From NCBI GenBank assembly GCA_008727115.1, contig CP044131.1:3844001-3908000 (forward strand): 64,000 bases of DNA, in the 5' to 3' direction. Below are positions 38,814 to 48,037 of this stretch, in pieces; within the stretch, counting starts at the first letter, position 1; every line of letters begins with the position of its first letter. Below the pieces are notes generated by a model. It worked only from the letters and a program-made list of their open reading frames with translations. It was not told the DNA's origin and ran no database searches. The position numbers and the translations under genes were made by a program. This DNA is from Comamonas testosteroni. Lineage in GTDB: Bacteria > Pseudomonadota > Gammaproteobacteria > Burkholderiales > Burkholderiaceae_C.

Positions 38814-39452
38814 CTACGTCGCGCTTTCCTGCTCCAGACTCTTGACCAGCACTGCGGCCTGGGTGCGTGAATAGCATTCGAGCTTTTTGAGAATCGCCGT
38901 CACATGCACTTTGACGGTGTTCTCAGCCAGACCCAGTTCGTGCGCAATCTGCTTGTTGAGCAGGCCGTCCGCCAGGCACAGCAGCACTCGGAACTGCTGG
39001 GGCGTGAGCTGGGCCAGCCGCGCCGCCAGCGCTGCATCTGCCTCGGAGCGCTCGGCCACCATGGTCGGAAAGCTGATATCGCCATTGAGCACGGCATCGA
39101 TGGCCGCATTCATATCGTCCGCCGCCGCAGATTTGGAGATAAAGCCCGCCGCGCCGAACTGCTGGGCACGGCGGACGACGCGCGGGTCGTCGTTGGACGA
39201 GATGATGATGACCGGCACCTGCGCATATTCGCCGCGCAGATGCAGCAGTGACGAGAAGCCGCGTGCTCCGGGCATGGCCAGATCCAGCAGCACCAGCTCG
39301 ATTTCGGGATGCTCCTGCATGGCAGTGCCCACGGTCTGGGCACTGGCCGCCTCCACAATGCGGTATTGCGGAAAACGGTCATGCAGCACCTGGATCAGCG
39401 CTGCTCGAAACAGCGGATGGTCGTCGGCAACGAGAAGGCTGGGGTCGGACAT
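38814..39452 (-). CDS. LuxR/NarL-type response regulator
   Basis: 212 residues. The receiver domain (1-125) has the acidic pair D10-D11, phospho-acceptor Asp57 in VLLDLAMPG, and the Lys of FISKSAAADD. The C-terminal LuxR helix-turn-helix reads LNKQIAHELGLAENTVKVHV. It is a DNA-binding output of a two-component pair. The hybrid kinase at 33892 is the closest candidate partner, with the CotH gene between them. Confidence 0.9.
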   Translation of the reverse strand: MSDPSLLVADDHPLFRAALIQVLHDRFPQYRIVEAASAQTVGTAMQEHPEIELVLLDLAMPGARGFSSLLHLRGEYAQVPVIIISSNDDPRVVRRAQQFGAAGFISKSAAADDMNAAIDAVLNGDISFPTMVAERSEADAALAARLAQLTPQQFRVLLCLADGLLNKQIAHELGLAENTVKVHVTAILKKLECYSRTQAAVLVKSLEQESAT

Positions 39453-39560
39453 GGGCGCAGTCTGCCACGACCGGGATAGCGCTGCAGCTGCGAAATCGCA
39501 TATCCCGCCGCCAGCGCTGGCTCTGATCGGGGCTTTCTCAGCCCCATGACGGATGCCTTT

Positions 39561-40535
39561 TCAGTCGAGCGTGATGTTGTTGGCCTTGATCACCCGGCCC
39601 CACTTGTTGCGCTCGGCCGTGACGAATTGCGCCATCTGCTCGGAGCTGCCGGGCATGGGCTCCACACCCATGGCCGACAGACGGGCCTTGGTGCGTGTGT
39701 CGGCCAGCGCAAACTGCAGCGCCTGGCTGAACTTCTTGACCACCTCGGCCGAGCTGCCCTTGGGCACCACTACACCCTGCCATGCATAGCCTTCAAAGCC
39801 TTTGAGCCCCTGCTCCTGCAGAGTCGCCACCTTGGGCAGCACATCGATACGCGCAGGGCTGGCCACACCAATGGCCTTGAGCTTTTTCTCGTTCAGGAAA
39901 GGAACAATGGTGGCGCTGTCGGCCCACATGGCCGGAATCTGGCCGCCCACCACATCCTGCACCGCCGGTGCCGCGCCGCGATACGGCACATGGGTCATGT
40001 TGCTCAGGCCGACCTGCTCGCGAAACAGCTCGCCCACCAGATGGTGCGGGCTGCCCAGTCCGGCCGAGCCCCAGCTCACGCCGGCCTTCTGCTGCTTGGA
40101 CCACTCCACAAACTCCGTCAGATTGCTGACCGGCACATCGTTGTTGACCACCAGCAGCATGGGAAAGCGCACCAGCATGCCCACGGGCTTGAAGTCTCTT
40201 TCGGCGTTGTAGTTCAGCTTGCGAAACAGAAACGGATTGGCAGCCAGCGTGGCGAAGTCGGCCGTGAACATCAGGTTGCCGTAGTCATGCGAACGGGCGC
40301 TGTACTCCGCCGCGATATTGGTGCCGGCACCGGGCTTGTTGTTGATGACAATCGTGCGCTCCAGATTGCGGCCCATGGCCTCGGCAATCACGCGCCCCAC
40401 CACGTCGGAGCCACCGCCTGCGGCGTAGCCAATCACCCACTCCAGCGGCTTCTCCTGGGCCACGGCAGCGGGCCCTGCAGCCCATGCCAGACCTGCGCAG
40501 GCCATGGCGGCCAGAAACTGTTTGCGTTGCATCAT
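39561..40535 (-). CDS. Bug/TctC-type periplasmic solute-binding protein
   Basis: 324 residues with a signal peptide (MACAGLAWAAGPAAVAQE). The fold of tripartite-tricarboxylate-transporter binding proteins is clear: WVIGYAAGGGSDVVGRVIAE, INNKPGAGTNIAAEYSA, VPYRGAAPAVQDVVGGQIPAM. Such proteins bind carboxylates or aromatic acids in the periplasm; no TctAB membrane genes are nearby. GAGGAGA precedes ATGATG. It is the last gene of a four-gene minus-strand unit and probably captures the substrate of that pathway. Confidence 0.92.
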   Translation of the reverse strand: MMQRKQFLAAMACAGLAWAAGPAAVAQEKPLEWVIGYAAGGGSDVVGRVIAEAMGRNLERTIVINNKPGAGTNIAAEYSARSHDYGNLMFTADFATLAANPFLFRKLNYNAERDFKPVGMLVRFPMLLVVNNDVPVSNLTEFVEWSKQQKAGVSWGSAGLGSPHHLVGELFREQVGLSNMTHVPYRGAAPAVQDVVGGQIPAMWADSATIVPFLNEKKLKAIGVASPARIDVLPKVATLQEQGLKGFEGYAWQGVVVPKGSSAEVVKKFSQALQFALADTRTKARLSAMGVEPMPGSSEQMAQFVTAERNKWGRVIKANNITLD

Positions 40536-40631
40536 CCTTGTCTCCTCGATTGGCGGCCCCTTGAATAAGTGTTGGTGCGGGGCCTGTAGGGGATGTGGTG
40601 CAGCTGCCGCACATCAGCGGCGCGCTGCGTC

Positions 40632-40898
40632 TCAAGCGGCAGCGTGCACCGGTGCAACCGGCGTCACGGCACCACGCTCTGGCAGGCCTTCAGCAGCAGG
40701 GGCGAACCCTGCGCTGGTACGGGCCAGTTCAAGCGCATGCAGCAAGGTCCCTTGATGGCCAATGTGATTGGCCAGCAGCAGCACCAGGCGGGCATTGAGG
40801 GCATGGCTTTGCGCGGTTTCCAGTCCCTGATGCGTGGCAATCAGGGCCTCATAGAAATCGTCGCAAGCCTGCAAATTGGGGTGAGTGGACAGCAGCAT
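40632..40898 (-). CDS. small DUF2783 protein
   Basis: 88 residues. The core DDFYEALIATHQGL, then NARLVLLLANHIG matches DUF2783, a family I know to sit beside FAD-dependent aromatic hydroxylases. No catalytic motif is visible; it may be a partner or stabiliser of the monooxygenase. AGGAGA precedes the ATG. It lies between the FAD monooxygenase and Bug genes. Confidence 0.8.
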   Translation of the reverse strand: MLLSTHPNLQACDDFYEALIATHQGLETAQSHALNARLVLLLANHIGHQGTLLHALELARTSAGFAPAAEGLPERGAVTPVAPVHAAA

Positions 40899-40950
40899 GG
40901 CGGTCTCCTGAAAAAAGGGAAATCCTCTGGGAACGCTTCACCAAAGACAG

Positions 40951-40973
40951 CAAGCAAGGGCCGCCCCGCAGCC
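40951..40973. repeat. fragment of GC-rich intergenic repeat
   Basis: CAAGCAAGGGCCGCCCCGCA and the next three bases match one end of the longer intergenic repeats at 57424 and 61692. Confidence 0.5.
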
Positions 40974-41047
40974 AAGCCGTCATCGCCCTGCCGCATGGCA
41001 AAGCAAAGTGAGAGAGTGAAAAGGCGCGCAGTGACTCAAGGGCTGCT

Positions 41048-42745
41048 TCATGTCACGCCACCGCTGGCACGCAGCAAGGCGGCACGCACGCAGGCTTCGT
41101 CCGCCTGACGCCAGCGTGCGCAGACATGCTGATCGGGCCGCAGCAAATAGCTGGTGCCGGGGCGCGCATCCAGGCGCTGCGCGGCCAGCCCTTGCACATC
41201 CAGCAGATCGGCTTGCGCCGCATGGGCGTCATCACGGCCAGCTATCGAGAGGTTGAGCACGCCCGCCAGCTCCCGCGCCCAGCCCGGCGTGGGGCCGAAG
41301 TGCAGCAGCGTGAAATCGTTGCCCAGCTCCCGCAGCAACCAGGTCGCCTGGTTCTTGCCGTTCTTGCCGATGCGCTGCATGGGCGCATCGCTGAGCACCG
41401 CTCCCGGGCATTGTGTGCCGCTGAAGACATCGGTATCCGCCGTGTTGAGCGACGACTGGTACAGCGTGGCCGGCACCGACAGCCGCCCGCTGTTGACGAT
41501 GCGGCGGGCGAAGTCATGCTCGCGCGCCAGCTCCAGCGCCGCATCGCGAAACAGGCGGCTGATCTCGCTCTTGGGCGTGATGAAGTCGGTGGCCCGCGTG
41601 GAATTGCGAATGTTCTCGTCAGCTGCGTATTCGCGCTCTGCACCGTAGCTGGCAATCAGCGCCTCGTCGGCCTGACCGCGCAGCACGCGGTCGAGCTTCC
41701 AGGCCAGGTTTTCGGCATCCTGCACGCCGCTGTTGGCGCCGCGTGCACCAAAGGGCGAGACGCCATGGGCGCTGTCGCCCGCGAAGACCACGCGGCCATG
41801 GACAAAGCGGTCCATGCGCAGGCAGGCAAAGGTGTAAACGCTGGCCCATTCCAGCTCGAAGTCGGCATCCTTGCCCAGCAGCGCGCGAATGCGCGGCAGG
41901 ATGTTTTCGGGCTTTTTTTCTTCCTCGGGATCGGCATCCCAGCCCAGCTGAAAATCGACGCGCCAGACATCGTCTGGCTGACGATGCAACAGCACGCTCT
42001 GACCCGGATGAAACGGCGGATCGAACCAGAACCAGCGCTCAGTCGGGAAGTCCGCATGCATCTTCACATCGGCAATCAAAAAGCGGTCGCGGAAGATTCG
42101 GCCATGGCTTTCCTGACCCAGCAGACCGCGCAGGGGCGAGCGTGATCCATCGCAGGCCAGCACCCACTGGGCATCGATCCGGTACTCGCCCTCGGGCGTT
42201 TCCACCGTCACCAGCGCCCCATCGTCACGCGGCGCTAGCGCCGTGACTTTGCTGTGCCAGCGCAGATCGATCAGCGACAGCTGCAGTGCGCGCTCGACCA
42301 GATAAGCCTCGGCGTAGTACTGCTGCAGATTGATGAAGGCCGGGCGCTCGTGACCGGCCTCGGGCAGCAGGTCGAACTGGTAGAGCGACTGGTCTTTGGC
42401 AAACACCTTGCCCAGATTCCAGGAAACGCCCTTGTCCACCATGGGCTGGCCCACGCCCAGGCGGTCCCAGATCTCCAGCGTGCGCTTGGAAAAGCAGATG
42501 GCCCGCGAGCCCGTGGAGAGTTTGCAGTCGTTGTCCAGCACCACCACGCGCTGGCCGCGCTGCGCCAGATCGATGGCCAGCGACAGGCCCACAGGGCCTG
42601 CGCCAACGATGACAACTGGGTGCGATACGGCCGCCACGGCATCCTGATCCGCATGGCGCTGATAAGGAATCTGGATGGCCTGAATCTCTGCGCCGCTGCC
42701 GCGCAGGGCTTTGGGGGAAATGGCAGTGTGGGACATGGCGTTCAT
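41048..42745 (-). CDS. FAD-dependent aromatic-ring monooxygenase (MhpA/PHBH-like)
   Basis: 565 residues. FAD-binding motifs of class A flavin monooxygenases are present: GAGPVG (48-53), the second FAD/NADPH motif VLACDGSRSPLRG, and VVFAGDSAHGVSPFGARG. A thioredoxin-like C-terminal domain of about 150 residues follows, as in MhpA and phenol hydroxylases. These enzymes hydroxylate phenolic rings using NAD(P)H and O2. The exact substrate cannot be read from sequence. The second ATG (42736) is an alternative start. The neighbours are a metallo-beta-lactamase-fold protein, a DUF2783 protein and a Bug protein, divergent from an IclR regulator. Confidence 0.87.
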   Translation of the reverse strand: MNAMSHTAISPKALRGSGAEIQAIQIPYQRHADQDAVAAVSHPVVIVGAGPVGLSLAIDLAQRGQRVVVLDNDCKLSTGSRAICFSKRTLEIWDRLGVGQPMVDKGVSWNLGKVFAKDQSLYQFDLLPEAGHERPAFINLQQYYAEAYLVERALQLSLIDLRWHSKVTALAPRDDGALVTVETPEGEYRIDAQWVLACDGSRSPLRGLLGQESHGRIFRDRFLIADVKMHADFPTERWFWFDPPFHPGQSVLLHRQPDDVWRVDFQLGWDADPEEEKKPENILPRIRALLGKDADFELEWASVYTFACLRMDRFVHGRVVFAGDSAHGVSPFGARGANSGVQDAENLAWKLDRVLRGQADEALIASYGAEREYAADENIRNSTRATDFITPKSEISRLFRDAALELAREHDFARRIVNSGRLSVPATLYQSSLNTADTDVFSGTQCPGAVLSDAPMQRIGKNGKNQATWLLRELGNDFTLLHFGPTPGWARELAGVLNLSIAGRDDAHAAQADLLDVQGLAAQRLDARPGTSYLLRPDQHVCARWRQADEACVRAALLRASGGVT

Positions 42746-42847
42746 CGATGCACAAACGGTTGAAAGGGGGTGAAGGCTCAGGGCCTTTTTTGGACAAAGG
42801 CCGCCCCTCCGGCTCTGGTGGCCGGATTCAAGCTCTTTACTTTTTTG

Positions 42848-42925
42848 ATAGCTTCTAGCGCTTGTTGAGCAATGATTTCAGATGGTTTTCTACCTGAAAT
42901 CATTGCCAATCAATCGCTGACAGCT
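42848..42925. repeat. imperfect intergenic palindrome, ATAGC...AGCGCTTG family
   Basis: ATAGCTTCTAGCGCTTGTT, then CAATGATTTCAG, a short loop, and the inverse arm CTGAAATCATTG...AGCGATTG-like. The arms pair over more than 25 bases with mismatches. It lies between the FAD monooxygenase and metallo-hydrolase genes and could act as an RNA-level processing site. Confidence 0.6.
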
Positions 42926-42953
42926 CCTGCTTTAGAAGAGCTGCAGCGTTGCA

Positions 42954-43910
42954 TCAGCCTTCCAGCGCCAGCCACATTTCGCGGTCACGCTCGGCCGTCC
43001 AGATGCGCGGATCGGCGTGGCCCGATGCCTCGTCATAGGCACGCGTCACATCGAAGGGCATGCAGTGGTTGAAGATGACCCAGTGGCCATACTTGGGCTG
43101 CAGCTTGGCAAACGCGGCTTCGTAGACCTTGCGCAAATCCTGCTTGGCATCGGCGCCGGCCTTGACCTCGGCCCACAGATCGCTGATGAAGTCGCGCGTA
43201 CCAGCCAGACCGGCCTGCACTTCCTCGGGCGTTTGCAGTGCCGCGCCGCGACCGGGAACCAGCTTTTCGGGCTTGAGCGCGGCAATCGCATCCAGCGTTT
43301 GCGGCCAGTCCTGAAAGTAGGCGTCGCCGGCGTAAGGCGTGGCGTCGAACTCCACCAGGTCGCCGCTGAACAGCACTTTTTCCTGCGGCAGCCAGACCAC
43401 CGTATCGCCCTTGGTGTGACCACGGCCCAGCTGCAGGATCTGCACCTCGAGCTTGCCCAGCCACAGCGTCATCTTGCCGGTGAAGGTGATGGTCGGCCAG
43501 GTCATGCCATCGGGCACGCTCTCGACGTTCTGGAACAGGCGCGGAAAGCGGCCGATCTCGCTGGCCTTGTCCTGCTCGCCGCGCTCGACGATGAGGTCGT
43601 AGGTGTCCTGGCTGGCAATGATGTGCTCGGCACCATAGGCCGAGGCTCCCAGCACGCGCACCGCGTGATAGTGCGACAGCGTGACGTATTTGATGGGCTT
43701 GTCCGTCACCTCACGAATGCGGCGGATCACGTCCTCGGCCATCACGGGCGTGGCCTGGGTGTCGATGACCATCACGGCGTCGTCGCCAATGATGATGCCG
43801 GTGTTGGGGTCGCCTTCTGCCGTATAGGCATAGGCATGTTCGGAGAGCTTGTCGAAGCTCACCTTCTTGACTTCCAGGTCGGCGGCGGAGGCAAAGGTCT
43901 TGGTACTCAT
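42954..43910 (-). CDS. metallo-beta-lactamase-fold protein with altered metal motif
   Basis: 318 residues of the MBL fold: GIIIGDDAVMVIDTQATP, then SHYHAVRVLGA, LGRGHTKGD, VLFSGDLVEFDA and PGRGAAL. The canonical HxHxDH motif reads H80-Y-H82-A-V-R85, so the Asp and third His that bind the second metal are replaced by Val and Arg. Other ligands (His in GRGHT, Asp in SGD) remain, so a one-metal site is possible. It is first in the minus-strand catabolic unit and divergent from the IclR gene. Hydrolysis of a pathway ester or lactone is the plausible role, but not established. Confidence 0.85.
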   Translation of the reverse strand: MSTKTFASAADLEVKKVSFDKLSEHAYAYTAEGDPNTGIIIGDDAVMVIDTQATPVMAEDVIRRIREVTDKPIKYVTLSHYHAVRVLGASAYGAEHIIASQDTYDLIVERGEQDKASEIGRFPRLFQNVESVPDGMTWPTITFTGKMTLWLGKLEVQILQLGRGHTKGDTVVWLPQEKVLFSGDLVEFDATPYAGDAYFQDWPQTLDAIAALKPEKLVPGRGAALQTPEEVQAGLAGTRDFISDLWAEVKAGADAKQDLRKVYEAAFAKLQPKYGHWVIFNHCMPFDVTRAYDEASGHADPRIWTAERDREMWLALEG

Positions 43911-43922
43911 CGTTGATGTCTC

Positions 43923-43982
43923 TTTGTTTTAAACAAACGCATTAGGCTTTATCGAATTTTTGAATCCTAAATACGAATTCGT
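43923..43982. promoter_or_regulatory. palindromes in the divergent MBL/iclR promoter region
   Basis: TTTGTTTTAAACAAA (43923-43937) is a perfect inverted repeat around one base, and ACGAATTCGT (43973-43982) is a perfect 10-base palindrome. Both lie in the AT-rich gap between the divergent genes, where an IclR-type regulator would be expected to bind. Confidence 0.5.
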
Positions 43983-44056
43983 TATTGCACAATTGATTTG
44001 TCATAGTGAAAAACCCTTGCGCTTTTGCCACTGTTTTTCACCCGCACAATGCGCTC

Positions 44057-44884
44057 ATGACCGATGCCATCTCCTCTTTGAACGTTGCCCGTTTTTCCAC
44101 AGGCCTCAGTGATGACGAGCCCACACGTGCACCGCGTGGCATTCAGAGCGTGGAGGTGGGCGGCCAGCTGCTCAAGGTGCTGGCGCGCACAGGCCGGCGC
44201 ATGGCACTCAAGGACTTGGCGCGCGAGGCCGAGATGACGGCCGCCAAGGCCCACCCTTATCTGGTGAGCTTTTGCAAGCTGGGCCTGATGGAGCAGGACC
44301 GTGCCAGCGGCCATTACGGCCTCGGCCCACTGGCCATTCAAATGGGCCTGATCAGCTTGCAGCAGGCCGACCCCGTGCGCATGGCCGTCGCCGAGCTTCC
44401 CACCCTGGCCCAGGAGGTGGGCTACACGGTATCGATCGCCATGTGGAGCGGCCAGGGCCCGGTCATCATCCGCGTCGAAGAAGGCCCTACCCATGTCTAT
44501 GTGGCCATGCGCCACGGCACGCCCGCCTCGCTGCGTCATACCGCCACCGGCAAGATATTCACCGCCTTTGGCGACCCCGCACGCATCGCACCGCTGCTGC
44601 AGGCCGAGGGCCACCGTCTGGATGAACCTGCGTTTGCGCAGGAGCTGGAGTCCATCCGCAATCATCACCTGAGCGTGGTCGAGAACCAGTTGCTGTCCGG
44701 AGTGAGTGCGCTGGCCGTGCCGGTGTTCGATGGCTTTGGCCAATTGGTACTGGCCATTGCTGCCATTGGCCCTTCGGTCACGCTGACGCTGGAGCCCGAG
44801 GGCCTGCCGGCGCAGAAGCTGCAAGCCCTGGCTCGCCAGCTGTCCCAGCGCCTTGGCGCACCTGGAACACCAGCTTCAGACTGA
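44057..44884 (+). CDS. IclR-family transcriptional regulator
   Basis: 275 residues from ATG 44057; an in-frame GTG at 44006 is less likely. An N-terminal winged helix-turn-helix (VEVGGQLLKVLARTGRRMAL, KDLAREAEMTAAKAHPYL) is followed by the IclR effector domain (GYTVSIAMWSGQGPVIIRVE, LRHTATGKIFTAF, VSALAVPVFD). IclR members usually control adjacent divergent catabolic genes in response to the substrate; here these would be the MBL, FAD monooxygenase, DUF2783 and Bug genes. Confidence 0.9.
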   Translation: MTDAISSLNVARFSTGLSDDEPTRAPRGIQSVEVGGQLLKVLARTGRRMALKDLAREAEMTAAKAHPYLVSFCKLGLMEQDRASGHYGLGPLAIQMGLISLQQADPVRMAVAELPTLAQEVGYTVSIAMWSGQGPVIIRVEEGPTHVYVAMRHGTPASLRHTATGKIFTAFGDPARIAPLLQAEGHRLDEPAFAQELESIRNHHLSVVENQLLSGVSALAVPVFDGFGQLVLAIAAIGPSVTLTLEPEGLPAQKLQALARQLSQRLGAPGTPASD

Positions 44885-45250
44885 GGCGCACAGCCAGGTC
44901 TGCCTGGATCAAAGCACCGTCAAGGTCTGCATCCAGCCCGTCTGAGAAGCCATTACCCCTCAGATAATTCACAGGCTTTTCAACAGCTCATCAAGCATCT
45001 TGCCAACAGAATTTGCACAGGATTTTCTGATGCATGCCTGTGCAGACTGGACTTGGGCAGCGCCCAGCCTGATCGGTTGTCCAGACAAAGTGGGCAGTCC
45101 AGGAGAGCTCTTATCAAGCCTCGCAGGCCTCAGCTCTTTTGCTCACTAACTCATGAAAATTCATTCGTTGTTGCATTGCAGCAGCGCTTCTAAAGTTCCG
45201 TTCAAGCCATGTCAACAGAGCGCATGGCGACTGACTTCAGGAGGTTTTTC
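44885..45250. other. intergenic region before the second Bug gene
   Basis: 366 bases with no convincing gene. The only clear signal is AGGAGG (45239-45244), six bases before ATG 45251. A promoter for the Bug-TauD pair is expected here but none stands out. Confidence 0.5.
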
Positions 45251-46321
45251 ATGTCTGCCAGCACGGCCCATTCATCACGCATTCACCAGTCTCTGGCCCA
45301 TGGGCTGACAGCGGTGGCTGTGATGTGCTGCAGCATGGCAGGCAGCGCCGCCACCGCACAGCCTCACCCCAGCAACACCCCTGCCTGGAAGCCCGGAAAA
45401 ACCACAGAATTCATCGTGCCCAGCGGTGCGGGCGCAGCACTGGATGTGGCCGCCCGCAAGCTCACCGAGCTGCTGACACGCGATGGTTATGCGCCTCAGT
45501 TTGTGGTGAGCAACAAATCTGGTGCGCACTCCATTGCGGCACTGGAGAGCCTGCACCGCCGCACCGGTGATGCACACACGCTGATGACTCTGAGCACCAG
45601 CTATGGCAACAGCCTGGCTCAGAGCGCACTGCCCTCTCATCTGCAAAAAGGCATACCGCTGGTCACCCTGTTTCGGGAGTTCACCACCGTGGTCGTGCGC
45701 GCCGATTCGCCGCTGCGCAATGCCCAGGATCTGATTGCCCAGCTGCGCAAGGAGCCAGAGAAATACGCCATCGGCATTGCCACCACACTGGGCAACCATA
45801 TCCACCTCGGCATTGCCCAGCCGCTGCAGCAAAGTGGCGTCAACATTCAAAAGCTGCGCATTGTTCCTTACAAATCCTCGGCGGAATCCATGGTGGCGCT
45901 GGCGGGCGGGCACCTGGATGTGGTCTCGGCCACCACGCCGAACCTGCTGCCCTATCTGCAGTCCGGCCGCGTGCGAGTGCTGGCGATTGCCGCCGAGCAG
46001 CGGCTGGATGGCGCTTTTGCACAGGCACCAACCTGGAAAGAACAAGGCATTGACTACGTCAGCGACTCGTTTCAGGGCGTGATGAGCGCTCCCGGCATCA
46101 GTGCAACCCAGCAGGCCTACTGGGTCCATGCCTTGCGCAAGGTTTCAGAGTCCGCCGAGTGGAAAGCCTTCATGAGCCTGAACCAGTGGGAGCCCTTCTT
46201 TCTGGGCCCTCAGGAAACGGCCACTGCACTCAACACCCAAGTTTCCCGCAGCCACGCCCTGCTGACCGAGCTGGGCTTGCTGTCCGGCAATCTGCCACTG
46301 CGCATTGCCCAGGCCCGCTAA
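45251..46321 (+). CDS. second Bug/TctC-type periplasmic binding protein
   Basis: 356 residues from ATG 45251, chosen for the strong AGGAGG; a longer in-frame start exists at 45209. A long signal region ends at AGSAATAQ. The family pattern is visible: EFIVPSGAGAALDVAARKL, NKSGAHSIAAL, and VPYKSSAESMVALAGGHLDV. It is more divergent than the Bug protein at 39561. The TauD-type dioxygenase gene follows after 35 bases, so the two probably act on the same substrate. Confidence 0.88.
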   Translation: MSASTAHSSRIHQSLAHGLTAVAVMCCSMAGSAATAQPHPSNTPAWKPGKTTEFIVPSGAGAALDVAARKLTELLTRDGYAPQFVVSNKSGAHSIAALESLHRRTGDAHTLMTLSTSYGNSLAQSALPSHLQKGIPLVTLFREFTTVVVRADSPLRNAQDLIAQLRKEPEKYAIGIATTLGNHIHLGIAQPLQQSGVNIQKLRIVPYKSSAESMVALAGGHLDVVSATTPNLLPYLQSGRVRVLAIAAEQRLDGAFAQAPTWKEQGIDYVSDSFQGVMSAPGISATQQAYWVHALRKVSESAEWKAFMSLNQWEPFFLGPQETATALNTQVSRSHALLTELGLLSGNLPLRIAQAR

Positions 46322-46356
46322 GAGCGGCCAACTCCCGCACTCCACAGAAAGACACT

Positions 46357-47346
46357 ATGAACATGCCCTTGCCCCACTCCCCCACACAGCGTCTGGACGA
46401 GCAGCTGGATGCCGCGCAAAACGCCACGCCGCACATCCACATCACCCCGCAATCCGCCCACATCGGTGCACTGATTGGCGGCATCCAGCTGCAGCAGCCA
46501 CTGAGCGCAGCGGAAGTTCACACCATCCGCTCGGCCTTGCTGCGCTGGAAGGTGGTTTTCTTTCGCGATCAGCATCTGAGCCATGAGCAGCATCTGGCCT
46601 TTTCTCGCCAGTTTGGCGAGCTGACTCCCGGGCATCCTGTGTTTGGCCATGTACATGGCTACCCCGAGCTGTACTCGATCGCCAAGCACCGCAAGGCCAA
46701 CCGCCACAGCGGCCAGGCCGAGCAGCGCCCATGGACAGGCTGGCACGCGGATGTAACGGCTGCGCACAACCCGCCTGCGGCGTCAATTCTGCGCGGCGTG
46801 ACGATTCCTCCTTATGGGGGCGACACACAGTGGACCAATCTGGTTGCCGCTTATGAAGCACTGTCCAAGCCCATGCAAGCATTTTTGCAAGGGCTGCGCG
46901 GCGAGCATCGCTTCAGCCCACCTCAAGGCGCAACGGCCTCGCCGGAATACCTTGCCCTGGTCAAAGACAACACACTGATCAGCGAGCACCCTCTGGTCAC
47001 CATGCATCCCGAAACCGGCGAAAAGGTGCTCTACATCAGCCCCGGCTTTCTCAAGTCCATCGTCGGGCTGAACACCCGCGAATCACGTGTGCTGCTGGAG
47101 CTGCTGTGGGAGCATGCGGTTGCCAGCGAATTCACCGTGCGCTTCAAATGGGAGCCCGGCTCCATCGCCTTCTGGGATAACCGCGCCACGGCGCATGTGG
47201 CACCGCAGGATATTTTTGCGCTGGAATTTGACCGTCAGCTCTATCGCACGACGCTGGTCGGAGAGGTGCCGCAAGGCGCAGATGGCCGTCCAAGCACCGC
47301 CATACAGGGCAGCCCGGTACTGGCTGCGCACAGCGCCGCCTACTAG
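46357..47346 (+). CDS. TauD/TfdA-family Fe(II)/2-oxoglutarate dioxygenase
   Basis: 329 residues. The iron-binding facial triad is seen as H-x-D in WHADVTAAHNPP and the distal His in NRATAHVAPQD, with a following Arg (YRTTLVGEVP) expected to bind 2-oxoglutarate. The early motif VVFFRDQHLSHEQHLAFSRQ is typical. Family members oxidise taurine, alkyl sulfates or phenoxyacetates; the real substrate is not evident. It probably forms an operon with the Bug gene upstream. Confidence 0.9.
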   Translation: MNMPLPHSPTQRLDEQLDAAQNATPHIHITPQSAHIGALIGGIQLQQPLSAAEVHTIRSALLRWKVVFFRDQHLSHEQHLAFSRQFGELTPGHPVFGHVHGYPELYSIAKHRKANRHSGQAEQRPWTGWHADVTAAHNPPAASILRGVTIPPYGGDTQWTNLVAAYEALSKPMQAFLQGLRGEHRFSPPQGATASPEYLALVKDNTLISEHPLVTMHPETGEKVLYISPGFLKSIVGLNTRESRVLLELLWEHAVASEFTVRFKWEPGSIAFWDNRATAHVAPQDIFALEFDRQLYRTTLVGEVPQGADGRPSTAIQGSPVLAAHSAAY

Positions 47347-47434
47347 AGTCAAAAGCCCGCCGGCCGCTGTTTGAGGCCTGGCATGGCACCCCAGGCCCCG
47401 CTCACACAGCACGCTGCAATACCCGCCCGACACC

Positions 47435-47953
47435 TTACGGCTTGCGCTCACTCTGGCTGTTGAGGGCAAACGCTTTTTCCGGATATGTCTGTCCCTTGGC
47501 TTCAAACCATTGCAGCCAGTCATGAGCCGCAATATGCGGTGCATGTTGCACCGTCGCCGGCAAGGCCTCATATACCAGCACGGTCAGCTCCTGCTGGTCG
47601 CCGCCACTCAGATTCACCGTCAGCGTCAGCAGGCGCTTGCGATACTCACCCAGATCTTCAGGCCACAGGCCCTCGATGCGATCCATGGCCTTTTCCAGTG
47701 CGCCGTCCATGGCATAGACCTCGGCCAGCACGGGCTGCGGCCCCTCTAGCGTCAATCCCGGATACCAGCCCAGATCATGCAAGCGACCGTGAAGCAAGGC
47801 CGTACCCAAGCAGGCAATACCGGGCTGAAGACGCGCAATGTCGTTGATTCCGCCTGCACGCAAAGTGCCATACACCGCCACGTAAGCCGCCCCGCAGGCT
47901 TGCCAGCCAGAGATGTCCCGGCCGGACATGGATGTGTTCACAGAGTCCGTCAT
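47435..47953 (-). CDS. gamma-glutamylcyclotransferase-like protein
   Basis: 172 residues from ATG 47953, preceded by GGAGG. VAVYGTLRAGG is the substrate-binding loop of the AIG2/GGCT fold, and DRIEGLWPEDLGEYRKRLLTL contains the typical late region. Members cyclise gamma-glutamyl groups; the substrate is unknown here. A longer frame from 48025 lacks a good ribosome site. Confidence 0.82.
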   Translation of the reverse strand: MTDSVNTSMSGRDISGWQACGAAYVAVYGTLRAGGINDIARLQPGIACLGTALLHGRLHDLGWYPGLTLEGPQPVLAEVYAMDGALEKAMDRIEGLWPEDLGEYRKRLLTLTVNLSGGDQQELTVLVYEALPATVQHAPHIAAHDWLQWFEAKGQTYPEKAFALNSQSERKP

Positions 47954-48037
47954 GCTGCCTCCAAAGTTTTCAGTTCCAAAGACTGCAAATGCATGCAAGA
48001 AATGCACCAGCCTCAGCGGACTCACCAGAGTACAGAC

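Noticed and set aside
39546..42145. Long + strand frames opposite the Bug and FAD monooxygenase genes
   Set aside because: They are shadows of well-supported minus-strand genes.
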